Below are positions 15,996 to 24,749 of a stretch of 64,000 bases of DNA, in pieces. Numbering within the stretch: the stretch's first letter is position 1; each line of letters opens with the position of its first letter. The position numbers were made by a program, and so were the translations under genes. The notes beneath the pieces were generated by a model. That model ran no database searches. It worked only from the letters and a program-made list of their open reading frames with translations, and was not told the DNA's origin. Origin of the DNA: an uncultured Clostridium sp. (lineage in GTDB: Bacteria; Bacillota; Clostridia; Lachnospirales; Lachnospiraceae); contig NZ_URHZ01000021.1 of assembly GCF_900547735.1 (NCBI RefSeq), forward strand, positions 1-64,000, given 5' to 3'.

Positions 15996-17345
15996 TTACA
16001 TCACATAATGTCCTGTTTCGTCCAAAGCCCTGCTGATTTCCTGCTTCATGACAAAAAAGTCCAGGGGCTTTGCCAGGTGGCTTGTCATCCCTGCCGCCTT
16101 CGCCGCTCTGACATCCTCCGCAAACGCGTCGGCCGTCATTGCCAGAATCGGTACGGACGCCGCGTCCCTGCGGCCGCTGTTTCTGAGGCTGCGGATCACG
16201 CGGGCGGCCTCATATCCGTTCATAACCGGCATATGAATATCCGTCAGGATCAGGTCATAATAGTATTCTGCCGCTTTCCTGAAACATTCCACTCCCTCAT
16301 TACCGTCTCTGGCGGTGTCCACCGCCGCCCCCATACCGAGCAGCAGTTCCCTTGCAATCTCCAGATTCAGTTCATTATCTTCAATTAGTAAAAAATGTTT
16401 TCCACAAAACTCAGGATGAACGCCCCTGTTTTCCTCAGAATGACCGTGATTTTCCGCAAATTGTACGGATTTTTTTATTCCGTTGTCCACTGCTTTGCCC
16501 ATCGCTTCAATCAGGCCGTTCTCTCTGTCCACCGCAATAAAACCGTTACCCGGCACATTCAGATCAAGAATTACTGCAACAGAGGTTCCCTGTCCCGGCG
16601 TGCTCTGTACCTCTATTCTGCCCTCCATCAATTCCACCAGCTTACCGACCATGGACATCCCAATGCCGCAGCCTCCGGTCTTATCAATTCTTCCGTCCTG
16701 CTCCCTCTCAAAAGTGAGGAACAGATTTTCCATAAATTCTTTTCCGATTCCCGTTCCCGTATCCGAAACGCAAAACCGGAACCTGGCACGCTGCTCACTG
16801 CCTGGCTCCGGTTCCGTCACCTCCACCCGAATTACTCCGCCCTCCGGAGTAAATTTAATGGCGTTGGATATCAGGTTCGTCATGACCTGATTCAGTCTCA
16901 GAAAATCAAATTCTGCAATTTCGTGGTTAAGCCCCCGGCAATCCATAATCAGCGCCTGGTTTTTGGCGGCCGCTGCCGGCTCCATCATTCCTTCCAGACA
17001 CTCCATGAATTCCCTGATGGAAAATACTTCTTTTTTCAGCACCAGACTCTTTCGCTCCATGTTTGACATTTCCAGCACATCATTTACAAGGGCTGCCAAC
17101 ACCTTTCCGGAGCACTCCATTTTTTCAAGGCAATCCAGGACACGGACGTGATCCTCCAGATTGGCTGCTGCCAGCCTGGTCATTCCCAGAATTGCATTTA
17201 ACGGCGTACGCATATCGTGGGACATGGTGGACAAGAAACGCCTTTTAGCCAATTCGGCTTCCCGCCTTGCTCTGTACGCCGCTCTTTCTTTTTTTGCCAG
17301 TTCTCTTCTGTTCCATCTTCTTCCGCCGTAATGATCGTGTTTCAC
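15996..17345 (-). CDS. Cytoplasmic hybrid histidine kinase with receiver domain, no sensor
   Basis: 449 residues. HisKA has the phospho-acceptor His43 in STMSHDMRTPLNAIL. The HATPase domain has LNQVMTNLISNAIKF, DTGTGIG and GCGIGMSMVGKLVELM. A C-terminal receiver has Asp in LTDIHMPVMNGYEA and a Lys in LAKPLD. The 40-residue N-terminus is only an Arg/Lys/Glu-rich helix, with no membrane segment or sensor, unlike most hybrid kinases of this group. Start GTG 17,345 with GAAGGGG upstream. It lies 112 bp after the CPBP protease gene on the same strand. Possibly a truncated kinase or one driven by a partner. Confidence 0.88.
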   Translation of the reverse strand: MKHDHYGGRRWNRRELAKKERAAYRARREAELAKRRFLSTMSHDMRTPLNAILGMTRLAAANLEDHVRVLDCLEKMECSGKVLAALVNDVLEMSNMERKSLVLKKEVFSIREFMECLEGMMEPAAAAKNQALIMDCRGLNHEIAEFDFLRLNQVMTNLISNAIKFTPEGGVIRVEVTEPEPGSEQRARFRFCVSDTGTGIGKEFMENLFLTFEREQDGRIDKTGGCGIGMSMVGKLVELMEGRIEVQSTPGQGTSVAVILDLNVPGNGFIAVDRENGLIEAMGKAVDNGIKKSVQFAENHGHSEENRGVHPEFCGKHFLLIEDNELNLEIARELLLGMGAAVDTARDGNEGVECFRKAAEYYYDLILTDIHMPVMNGYEAARVIRSLRNSGRRDAASVPILAMTADAFAEDVRAAKAAGMTSHLAKPLDFFVMKQEISRALDETGHYVM

Positions 17346-17457
17346 AATGTTTTATTCCCCTTCTATGTAGTTCATAATATTCCCCGATCCCCATTCGGGC
17401 ACTGATACTATTCTATTCATAAAAAGTGAAAACATTCCGAAAATTATTTTTCCTTAA

Positions 17458-18240
17458 CTATTTTCTAATACGGCGTCTCCTGTCATAGATGACCCTGAGG
17501 CAGGCTGCCGCCGCAAGAAAAGACAGCACCGTGCTAATCAAAATAAAAATCCAGCTTCCAAAAAAGGCGGGAAAAGCGCCGAGAGATGCGGTCAGAATGA
17601 TCGAAGTCAGATTGGCGCTTACATGAAACCACACAGCCGGAAAAAGCCCGTCAAAATGTTCGTACACCAGCGCCAGGAGGATTCCCAGTGCAAACGCGTA
17701 GACTGCCTGAACCAGATTTCCGTGATAAAGGCCGAAAATCAGGGCCGAAACAACCGCGGCGGGAATAATTCCCATTGCAGACCGCAGACGGCCATAGCAC
17801 AGTCCCCTGAAAATCAACTCTTCCACAACAGGTGCCGCAAGTCCGGTGGACAATATCTGAAGCACAATGGACACGCTGTAAATGTCCTCATTGATTTCAT
17901 CAAAACCCTCGGACATATGTACAATACCGGTTAATTCCATCAGGTTGTTTAAAAATATACAGGAAGCAAAGGCAAGTATGAAAACCAGGGCCGCTCCGCG
18001 CCCCATATCGATTCTCACACGCCAGGACGGGCCATAATCCCTTCGTCTCTCCTGCTCTCTTCTTCCGTAAACGTAGAAAAGAAACACCGAGCTTATCACC
18101 GCCGCCAGAGTGACCACCCACATTACGTTCAGAAATCCGCCCATAAAAAAGGCGATTACTGCGGTCACCGCCGTATAGAATAAAATCGGCCAAACCACCT
18201 GCCAAATCATTGAAATCACTCCAAAATTTCTTCTTACCAT
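17458..18240 (-). CDS. CPBP-family intramembrane glutamic protease (Abi/CAAX-like)
   Basis: 260-residue membrane protein with about seven segments. It has the three CPBP motifs: EELIFRGLCYGRLR (EExxxR), FGLYHGNLVQ (FxxxH) and AVWFHVSANL (HxxxN). Family members cleave prenylated or bacteriocin-related peptides, or act in bacteriocin self-immunity; the substrate is unknown. SD AAAGGAG is 8 nt before the ATG. Confidence 0.9.
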   Translation of the reverse strand: MVRRNFGVISMIWQVVWPILFYTAVTAVIAFFMGGFLNVMWVVTLAAVISSVFLFYVYGRREQERRRDYGPSWRVRIDMGRGAALVFILAFASCIFLNNLMELTGIVHMSEGFDEINEDIYSVSIVLQILSTGLAAPVVEELIFRGLCYGRLRSAMGIIPAAVVSALIFGLYHGNLVQAVYAFALGILLALVYEHFDGLFPAVWFHVSANLTSIILTASLGAFPAFFGSWIFILISTVLSFLAAAACLRVIYDRRRRIRK

Positions 18241-18479
18241 TATTGTACTCCTTTGTAATAGATTTAAGTCTGCAACTATTGAGACTTAAGTCCGGAATTT
18301 TTATCCGGGGACTCAATATTATGGAGGGCGCCTGTTCCAAAACGGTGTTCCTCTTACGCACGCTTACCATCTTTGGTGCGTTTTTCCCCTGCCCCGGCAT
18401 TACGTTCTATTGTAACATGACACTCCCCGAAAGTCTATTTGCACGGATTTGAATTCGGCAGGAATTCAGGCAATACCGG

Positions 18480-18612
18480 TAATAAAGAGTCTGCCCAGGC
18501 AGACTCTCGCGCCGAGCGCGGCCGCATAGCGGCATATTACATCTTCGCGCGAGTGCGCATCCCGCCCGGAGGGCTTTTTTATATCATAGGAAAGTATTCC
18601 TATGATATAAAA
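18480..18612 (-). repeat. Terminator-linked palindromic repeat, copy 3 (most complete)
   Basis: Order of parts: hairpin AGAGTCTGCC/GGCAGACTCT (18,486-18,507); GC-rich arms around GCGCGGCCGC and GCGCGAGTGCGC; GCATCC; mini-hairpin GCCC-GGA-GGGC with T6; palindrome TATATCATAGGAA/TTCCTATGATATA (18,580-18,609). It abuts the T-tract of the FUSC gene terminator. Compare 1-55 and 2,318-2,454. Confidence 0.75.
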
Positions 18613-18652
18613 AGCGTCGGAACCTCCCTTATTCAGGGAGAGACTCCGACGC
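18610..18652 (-). terminator. Terminator overlapping the 3' end of the FUSC gene
   Basis: Arms GCGTCGGA / TCCGACGC with an inner AGGGAG / CTCCCT pairing. The minus-strand T-tract is at 18,610-18,613. The FUSC stop (TAA, 18,629-18,631) sits inside the hairpin, so the last codons form part of the terminator stem. Confidence 0.8.
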
Positions 18653-19687
18653 ATTTTTCCTATGGATGATGCTGTCACATATTTTGTAAAATACAACGGC
18701 AAGCAGAATTCCCATCATATTTGCCAGATATCGGTTCAGAACGGCCCCCGATACCCCATATATACCGGCTGCCACGGCAAGGGCGCCGAAGGAGTTAAAC
18801 ACGGTCTGCCAGCCGTATGTTGCAGAAAAGCCAACGCAGATACCGCCGATAATCCCCAGTACTCCATACCCTTCCTCCGGAACGATAAGGCAAAGGAGCA
18901 GAAAGAGAATTCCTCCCACAATCGTTCCCGGAACCCTGTGTCTTACCCTCATTTTTAAATCCTCAGCAAACGGCTGCAGCACCGACATGGCGGCAAATCC
19001 GGCCCACATTGGTCTTGAAAGTCCGATAATCCGGGCCAGAAACATCACAAGGGCGACTCCCACCGCCATTTTAAACTGCCATCTGGTCCTGGCGGAGTGA
19101 AGGCGGAACTCATGGAAAAGGTTTCCTATCCGCCTCTTATACGTAATCTTGCGGTGATTACAGTAAAAAATCAGCGCGGTCAGCAGACCTCCCGCCGCCA
19201 GTCCTAAAAAGCGCATTCCGTACGCTTCCCCTGTCACATCATTGCCCGATAAAAGCAGGTATCCCAGGACAAAGGTCGCATGGTTCGACATCAGAATATT
19301 ATGACAGCCAAAAAAGGTAAGAGCCAAAATACAGACAAAGTCCACAATCAGTGCAGCAAACGGAGACGACGTTGCCGATATATGGGGGCCAACCGCAAGA
19401 ATTCCAAAAATTCCGAGGAGAACAAAAAAGCTCTGTTTCGTATCGATCCCCAAATCCGCCTGCCTGAATACCATGACGGCCAGCAATACCGCCACTCCCG
19501 CAATGCTGTTCTCAGGACCGAAGAGCTTAGAATAGATAGAGATAAACGCTACACAAAATGCCAGCGTTAAAAACACCTTAAAAATGTAGGTAGCAATGTG
19601 GCGCCGTTTTTCCCTGCCGTCTTTTGAATTTCTGATGAGCGCTTTCGAACCGGCCTGGTTTAGCTGTAATTCCTGATAAAATGTCAA
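18629..19687 (-). CDS. FUSC-family aromatic-acid-exporter-like membrane protein
   Basis: About 352 residues from TTG 19,687, favoured because AAGGAAGG sits 8 nt upstream and 25 bp after the marR stop; an ATG at 19,741 lies inside marR. Two blocks of membrane helices are separated by a soluble stretch (HRKITYKRRIGNLFHEFRLH), and the second block begins with the FUSC motif SRPMWAGFAAMSVLQPF and RVPGTIVGG. Related proteins export aromatic acids or other toxic organic acids. Co-transcribed with marR, so probably induced when the MarR ligand binds. Confidence 0.85.
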   Translation of the reverse strand: MTFYQELQLNQAGSKALIRNSKDGREKRRHIATYIFKVFLTLAFCVAFISIYSKLFGPENSIAGVAVLLAVMVFRQADLGIDTKQSFFVLLGIFGILAVGPHISATSSPFAALIVDFVCILALTFFGCHNILMSNHATFVLGYLLLSGNDVTGEAYGMRFLGLAAGGLLTALIFYCNHRKITYKRRIGNLFHEFRLHSARTRWQFKMAVGVALVMFLARIIGLSRPMWAGFAAMSVLQPFAEDLKMRVRHRVPGTIVGGILFLLLCLIVPEEGYGVLGIIGGICVGFSATYGWQTVFNSFGALAVAAGIYGVSGAVLNRYLANMMGILLAVVFYKICDSIIHRKNASESLPE

Positions 19688-19712
19688 ATATGACACCTTC
19701 CTTTCTGCCTTG

Positions 19713-20156
19713 TCATTGTTGCATAAACTCGTTGCTCTCACGGATCAGACCGGCCAGATTCCCGAACTTTTCCTCCCCAAGATTCCTTCTTAACCGGTAT
19801 ACGGGTTCTAGGTAATAAGTGTAGGTTTCCTTCAATACCTGGTCTCCCTTCTCCGTAATTTTCAGAAAATAACTTCTCCTGTCGGCCTCACTGACTTCCT
19901 TCAAAAGAAATCCTTTCAGCTCCAGATTTTCAATCAGCCTGCTGCCCAGCGGCCTGCTGATTCCCATACTTTCGCACAGTGCATGCGGCGTAAGGCGATC
20001 CTTTGACATCTGTACTCTTGAGAGGAGATCCAGTTCCTGTGCCGAAGAAATGCCTCCCTGGGGGCTGCGTTTCACATGCAGGCTGCAAAAATGCCGGATA
20101 TCCTGCATCGTTTTCATCATTGCCATCCAATCCTCATATTCCTGTTGCTTTTCCAT
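19713..20156 (-). CDS. MarR-family transcriptional regulator
   Basis: About 147 residues from ATG 20,156 (SD GGGAG). The winged HTH runs LDLLSRVQMSKDRLTPHALCESMGISRPLGSRLIENLELKGFL, with wing VSEADRRSYFLKITEKGD. First gene of the marR-FUSC unit, likely autorepressed through the two palindromes in its promoter. Confidence 0.9.
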   Translation of the reverse strand: MEKQQEYEDWMAMMKTMQDIRHFCSLHVKRSPQGGISSAQELDLLSRVQMSKDRLTPHALCESMGISRPLGSRLIENLELKGFLLKEVSEADRRSYFLKITEKGDQVLKETYTYYLEPVYRLRRNLGEEKFGNLAGLIRESNEFMQQ

Positions 20157-20310
20157 ACTTTCTCTCCCATTTGCGCCCCCAAAAACGGCGGGCATAGCAG
20201 CATACGGTGTGTTTCAAATCAGCTTTTTTCGATGATACATGTCGGTGTCGCGGCCGGATATTATCGGCAGGAATCTATATGATACTGATATGTCGATTAT
20301 ATAAAAATAG

Positions 20311-20361
20311 TTCACTTTGTTAATAAATGGAAATTTTACACCTGATTATTAACTTTGTCAA
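20311..20361 (-). promoter_or_regulatory. marR promoter with two operator-like palindromes
   Basis: TTGACA (20,356-20,361), 17 bp, TAAAAT (20,333-20,338). Two 13-bp imperfect palindromes of form TTnAC-AAA-GTnAA occur: TTGACAAAGTTAA (20,349-20,361) over the -35 and TTAACAAAGTGAA (20,311-20,323) just past the expected start. They are 38 bp apart, a layout expected for autorepression by a MarR dimer. The rest of 20,362-20,614 holds only the terminator below. Confidence 0.75.
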
Positions 20362-20461
20362 CTAGTTTATAGTTATTTTACGATTGGCCTCGCTAATTAC
20401 CGATTAAAGTTCTGTTCGGTTTTGATATGCGGTTACTTTCCAGTTTAGAAAACCACATATG

Positions 20462-20512
20462 GGAAAAACCACTGCTACTCTCTCTTTTCCGGAAGAATAA
20501 AAGTGGTTTTAT
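20462..20512 (-). terminator. Probable terminator of the 20.6-21.1 kb gene
   Basis: Arms AAAACCACT / AGTGGTTTT with GTGGTTTTTCC on the minus side. Confidence 0.55.
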
Positions 20513-20614
20513 CACTGTTTAAAATATTATTTTTTATTACATGAAACGAAAAAGAAGCAAAAAAACGACTAAAAATCTCTTGTCCTGTTCTTTAAGATAC
20601 TGCATAAACTTTCA

Positions 20615-21091
20615 TCACAGTCCTTTTTTGAAAAACGCCTTAAACTCTTTGATCTCCTCTTGAGTTTGCCGGATAGAAAGGGTGTACTTGCTGCCCCTGT
20701 TTACACCCGGCTGGTAATCAAAGGGAACAAATGTAAACTGATTTTGGGAATTGCCAACCGAGCAGTAGCCCATCATGTTGGCATCCGAACCGCTGCCGTT
20801 CTCTCTGGTAAAAATGCGGGGTGCTCCCACAACTGTAAGATTTGCGTCAATGGGTACAACCACAATGGTTCGGGGCGCGGATTCTTTGCAGCCTACAATA
20901 TAACTGCAATGCGTCGTTACCTTGACGAGCACGGCGTCCGTAAAGTTTTCCGCCTTGCAATACAGAAGTTTATATGCCTGTCCGTCCGCGACTGCGGCGT
21001 CAAAAATTTCCCGCATCTTTTCCCGGCTTTTCTGGTTTTCCCCGTCGGTAGCCCCTGTAGCCGCTTTTTTTATGATATCCATGAATCCCAT
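20615..21091 (-). CDS. Hypothetical protein, 158 residues
   Basis: Starts MGFMDIIKKAATGATDGENQ, where SD GAGGGGG has better spacing than to the ATG six bases earlier. An N-terminal helix of about 50 residues is followed by a beta-rich part (AVLVKVTTHCSYIVGCKES, TIVVVPIDANLTVVG, QFTFVPFDYQPGVNRG). No family or catalytic motif recognised; single-gene unit. Confidence 0.65.
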   Translation of the reverse strand: MGFMDIIKKAATGATDGENQKSREKMREIFDAAVADGQAYKLLYCKAENFTDAVLVKVTTHCSYIVGCKESAPRTIVVVPIDANLTVVGAPRIFTRENGSGSDANMMGYCSVGNSQNQFTFVPFDYQPGVNRGSKYTLSIRQTQEEIKEFKAFFKKGL

Positions 21092-21215
21092 AATCATATC
21101 CCCCTCTAATATTTATTAATTTTTATTCTATACATCAATAACCATGAAATCAACTTGTGTTTTTCATCCTGAGTACGCATTATGCCAACAAACCGAGTTT
21201 AATCAGGCCGTCAAA

Positions 21216-22064
21216 TTACACTGATAAGGTCGTTTGACCAAGTAAATATCCATATCCACCAACATAAACCGAATCAATTACATCCTCGTGATATGCGATA
21301 TTGACGATAATCCGGGAAATCGCTCCCATGTTATATCCCTGTTCAAATATATATTGAGATCTCTTTTTATAATATTTAAAAAGGTAACACGCTAAGGCAC
21401 AATTAGATGTTCCTGTTGCTGATTCTTCATCAATCCCATACAATGGCGCAAAATTTCTGCATATTGCTGTTATATCAGGTTCTTCAATCAGAGTAAAAGC
21501 ATGGACGCCAACCACATTTTTTTCTTTGCTTAATTCTGCCATCATTTTAAAATCAGGCGATAATACTTCCAAATGGTTCCTCGAATCAACAGGAAGCATA
21601 ATATCGCTTAGCCCTGTGGAAACTATTTGTATTGGAAAATCACAATTAATGAAATCTTTCTCTATGCAATCCCCAAATATATCCGGGTTTAGGACATCAA
21701 AATATGCAGGACAATTCTGTTCCATCAATATTAAGCCGTCTTCTTCAATCTGAATATTAAGAATTCCGGCTTTTGTTTCGATTGTAAATAGTTGTTTGTC
21801 CAACTCCCCCAATAATTTGAGAGTAGAAAATGCTGCGATTGTAGCATGGCCGCATAACGGGACTTCTTCTGTTGGAGTGAAGTATTGTAATTTAAAGTCT
21901 GCCAGATCGGAATCCGATACAAAGGCAGTTTCAGAATATCCTAATTCCCCTGCAACTTCCATCTTTTGACCAGAGGATAAATCTGGTCTGTTAAAAACAA
22001 TTCCCGCCTTATTTCCGCCTTTATTATTTTTACTAAAAGCACTTGCAACATAAACGTCAACCAT
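21216..22064 (-). CDS. PhzF-family isomerase, second paralogue
   Basis: 282 residues from ATG 22,064 (SD GGGAGAAAG). PhzF motifs: GNKAGIVF, GYSETAFV, YFTPTEEVPLCGHATIAAF, ESATGTSNCALACYLF. It is clearly diverged from the PhzF at 8,975-9,748 and is much more AT-rich than neighbouring genes, which suggests separate acquisition. Substrate unknown. Confidence 0.87.
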   Translation of the reverse strand: MVDVYVASAFSKNNKGGNKAGIVFNRPDLSSGQKMEVAGELGYSETAFVSDSDLADFKLQYFTPTEEVPLCGHATIAAFSTLKLLGELDKQLFTIETKAGILNIQIEEDGLILMEQNCPAYFDVLNPDIFGDCIEKDFINCDFPIQIVSTGLSDIMLPVDSRNHLEVLSPDFKMMAELSKEKNVVGVHAFTLIEEPDITAICRNFAPLYGIDEESATGTSNCALACYLFKYYKKRSQYIFEQGYNMGAISRIIVNIAYHEDVIDSVYVGGYGYLLGQTTLSV

Positions 22065-22238
22065 TATCTTTCTCCCTGGGAATTCCGATTTGCCGGGTAC
22101 ACCTTCTTTGGCTGAGGTGGACAAATGCATAACCGGCTTTTTTCATTTGATATCAGCATATAGAAACAGATCTTCCATACATTTAAAAGCCTGACAAAAG
22201 CAAATTTTTATATCGTCAGCTCCACAGGCCTCCGATGC

Positions 22239-23072
22239 TTAACGTATAAATTTACCAATGAATTCTTCGGCCTGCCCGGCCATTTCTTTATAGGCGTACT
22301 TGTACAGATTATGAGGAAAATCAAACAATCCGTATTGGGAACATTTAAGTTTGCCCAGATACTGTGTGGCATGGCTGATCCAGGAATCCTTTTCCAGAGT
22401 TGTCCCTTCTCCATTTGAGATGAAAAACAGCATCGGGAGCTGCAGATATGGATCCTCCGCGTCTATCTGTGCAAGAGTATCTCCAATATTGACCGCTTCG
22501 CTGATCCAGTTCTGATTGGCAAGATTTTGAACGGCTAAGAGTTCATAGTGTTCTGCTTCCTCCGGTAAAATGAGATTTTCCTGAAGCAGCTGCGAGATCA
22601 AAGCACCCGCCGTGTTTTTACGAAGCTCTTCATTCCCCGAAAGCTCCCTGAGTCCGGTAACCGCATTGTCCAGGTTAAAATCCTGGTAACACTGCGGTGT
22701 TGCCGGGTCGACGCCAAGGATACCCAGAATTTCAGAAGGATACCTCTGCCCCCAGTAAAGTGCTTCCAAAAAGCCCATACTGTGTGCCGCCAAAACAACC
22801 GGTTCCGTTATTCCAAGCTCCCGCAGCACGCACCTGTATTCACCCACCGTGACATCGACCGTCCTGTCTTTTCCTGATATATCGCTGTATCCATATCCCG
22901 GCTTTTCAATTCCCACCACCCGGCACGTCCCTGACAGCGTTTCCTGAAAGAACTTATATTCCAATTGAGGAAATAACACCCCAGAACCCGATAAAAAAAC
23001 GATTGTCACCGGGCCTTCACCATATGAATACACATGTATTTTTTCTTTCTCCGCAAAAATAAACTTATCCAT
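22239..23072 (-). CDS. Alpha/beta-hydrolase
   Basis: 277 residues. FLSGSGVLFPQLEYKFF near the start supplies the oxyanion loop, EKPGYGYSD follows, and the nucleophile Ser is in LAAHSMGFLEALYWGQ. Later Asp and His (GVDPATP; DFPHNLY) can complete the triad. A small-molecule esterase or lipase is likely. Its start overlaps the end of the isochorismatase-like gene by 8 bp, so the two are translationally coupled. Confidence 0.85.
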   Translation of the reverse strand: MDKFIFAEKEKIHVYSYGEGPVTIVFLSGSGVLFPQLEYKFFQETLSGTCRVVGIEKPGYGYSDISGKDRTVDVTVGEYRCVLRELGITEPVVLAAHSMGFLEALYWGQRYPSEILGILGVDPATPQCYQDFNLDNAVTGLRELSGNEELRKNTAGALISQLLQENLILPEEAEHYELLAVQNLANQNWISEAVNIGDTLAQIDAEDPYLQLPMLFFISNGEGTTLEKDSWISHATQYLGKLKCSQYGLFDFPHNLYKYAYKEMAGQAEEFIGKFIR

Positions 23073-23622
23073 TTATCTGCTCCTTCTTTGTCAGCACATC
23101 ATGTACCATTCTGTCAATCATATCATCCACTGCAATGCACTCCGCATATCTGCCGTCCCACATAAATTCATTATAATAACGATAGCTGTTTTCGCCCGTC
23201 ATATAGGCATTATCGGTTGTCGTATTTGCAAACGCCGGCACAAACACGTGAAATCCGTGTTCAAAAGCACACTTAACGCTGGCATCAATACAGTAATCTG
23301 TCTGAAGCCCGGTTATGATAACGTCCTTTTCGCCCATCTCCATCAGGTATTCCGTCAATCCGGTGTCACGGAACGCGCTGTTTACCGTCTTATCATAGAG
23401 CTTTTCTCCCGGAAGCGGCCGGAATTCATCATAAATTTCAAAGCCTTCGGTACCCTTTGTAAGAGCTTCACCACCTCCATCGTCGTGACGGATGTATATT
23501 ACTTCGATTCCATGAGTTCTTGCCGCTTCAATTAGTTTTTTCACGTTGAACCGGAACAAGTCAAAATGGGATAGTGTTTCATTTGTTATTAATTGCTGTG
23601 TATCTATTACGAGTAAGACCAT
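23065..23622 (-). CDS. Isochorismatase-like cysteine hydrolase
   Basis: 185 residues. Catalytic set: Asp in VLLVIDTQQ, Lys in LYDKTVNSAF, and Cys in ITGLQTDYCIDASVKCAFEHGF. The family includes nicotinamidases and N-carbamoyl hydrolases; the substrate cannot be told. First of a coupled pair with the alpha/beta-hydrolase. Confidence 0.9.
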   Translation of the reverse strand: MVLLVIDTQQLITNETLSHFDLFRFNVKKLIEAARTHGIEVIYIRHDDGGGEALTKGTEGFEIYDEFRPLPGEKLYDKTVNSAFRDTGLTEYLMEMGEKDVIITGLQTDYCIDASVKCAFEHGFHVFVPAFANTTTDNAYMTGENSYRYYNEFMWDGRYAECIAVDDMIDRMVHDVLTKKEQING

Positions 23623-23647
23623 TTCCGTTCCTCCAGGCTATTCCCAT

Positions 23648-24004
23648 TTATATCCCTTCCCGCTCAAAGATCCCACGGAGCTCCAAGGCATCTTCAAAGG
23701 TACTCTTCCACCCATACTTTTTTAAATCCACTCTGTTCTCCGGCGACACCTCAACGCCCTCTCCCATCAGCAAAAGTCTTTGGGTTTCCGGATATTCAAA
23801 AGATGCTGCGCCGGACAGAAAACCGCCGCTGTTTACAATCCTCCAGGCCGGTATTTGGCCGTCCAGACTTTTGTGGCTCAATGCATATCCCACCTGCCTG
23901 GCATTGCGGGGCCTTCCACAGAGAAGGGCGATCTGGCCATAAGTTGCCGCCTTACCGTATGGAATCATATGGCAGACCTTTTCCATCCTTTTATAAAAAT
24001 CCAT
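23648..24004 (-). CDS. Alkyltransferase-like (ATL) DNA-binding protein of the MGMT family
   Basis: 118 residues covering the DNA-binding domain of O6-alkylguanine transferases: IPYGKAATYGQIALLCGRPRNARQVGYAL. The active-site PCHR is replaced by PAWRIV, so the acceptor Cys is missing. Such ATL proteins bind O6-alkylguanine lesions and hand them to nucleotide excision repair (family knowledge). Confidence 0.88.
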   Translation of the reverse strand: MDFYKRMEKVCHMIPYGKAATYGQIALLCGRPRNARQVGYALSHKSLDGQIPAWRIVNSGGFLSGAASFEYPETQRLLLMGEGVEVSPENRVDLKKYGWKSTFEDALELRGIFEREGI

Positions 24005-24129
24005 GCTCCCCTCTCCTTTCCGCCCGCGGCTGAGTTCTTGTTCTGACTAAGACGCCTTTATCCTCCGGTAACGATAAATACTAATTTCTATCTCAATTTT
24101 CTTTTACTCATATATCCATATCCGGTTCT

Positions 24130-24639
24130 TTACTGTAGTTCTCCCCGATTAAAAGCGGCCTCCGCATCTTCGTATGCCTTCCTGGTTCTCTCATCAAAAC
24201 ATACCATCGTAACATCCAGATCCGGATACCGGTGGATCGTTCTGACTGCGATTTTTGCAGCCTCATCCACAGGGAAACGGTAAATCCCTGTGCTGATGGA
24301 TGGAAAGGCAATGTCGTGAATGTCGTGTTTTACAGCAAGTTCAAGACAGTTTTTGTAACAGGATTCCAATGTTTCACGCTCACCATGTTCCCCGCCGTTC
24401 CATACCGGCCCCGGGGTGTGGATAATATATTTTGCCTTCAGGTTATATCCCTTCGTCATCTTGGCCTGTCCCGTCTTGCATCCGTGAAGCATTCTGCACT
24501 CTCCCAGGAGTTCCGGGCCTGCGGCGCGATGAATCGCACCGTCCACACCCCCGCCTCCGAGAAGCGAGGTGTTGGCGGCATTTACGATTGCCGTTGCCTC
24601 ACATTTTGTTATATCGCCGGTCATTATTTTAAAAGACAT
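24130..24639 (-). CDS. Macrodomain protein (O-acetyl-ADP-ribose deacetylase, YmdB-like)
   Basis: 169 residues. Macrodomain motifs: GDITKCEATAIVNAANTSLLGGGGVDGAIHRAAG (ligand Asn and catalytic-loop Gly), HTPGPVWNGGEHGE, and FPSISTGIYRFP. It likely removes ADP-ribose or hydrolyses O-acetyl-ADP-ribose. Confidence 0.92.
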   Translation of the reverse strand: MSFKIMTGDITKCEATAIVNAANTSLLGGGGVDGAIHRAAGPELLGECRMLHGCKTGQAKMTKGYNLKAKYIIHTPGPVWNGGEHGERETLESCYKNCLELAVKHDIHDIAFPSISTGIYRFPVDEAAKIAVRTIHRYPDLDVTMVCFDERTRKAYEDAEAAFNRGELQ

Positions 24640-24749
24640 TGCTTCGCTCCTTCCGCTTGTTTTCTATCTGCACATATACTCCATTTGTACATGTTTTCTG
24701 TTTGCTCATGTTTTCTGCTTGCACACGTTCTATGTTTACGAATTTAAAA

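Noticed and set aside
17458..18240. CPBP protease as a phage-defence Abi gene
   Set aside because: The family name Abi is historical. Motifs show a CAAX-type intramembrane protease in a host region, with no defence context.
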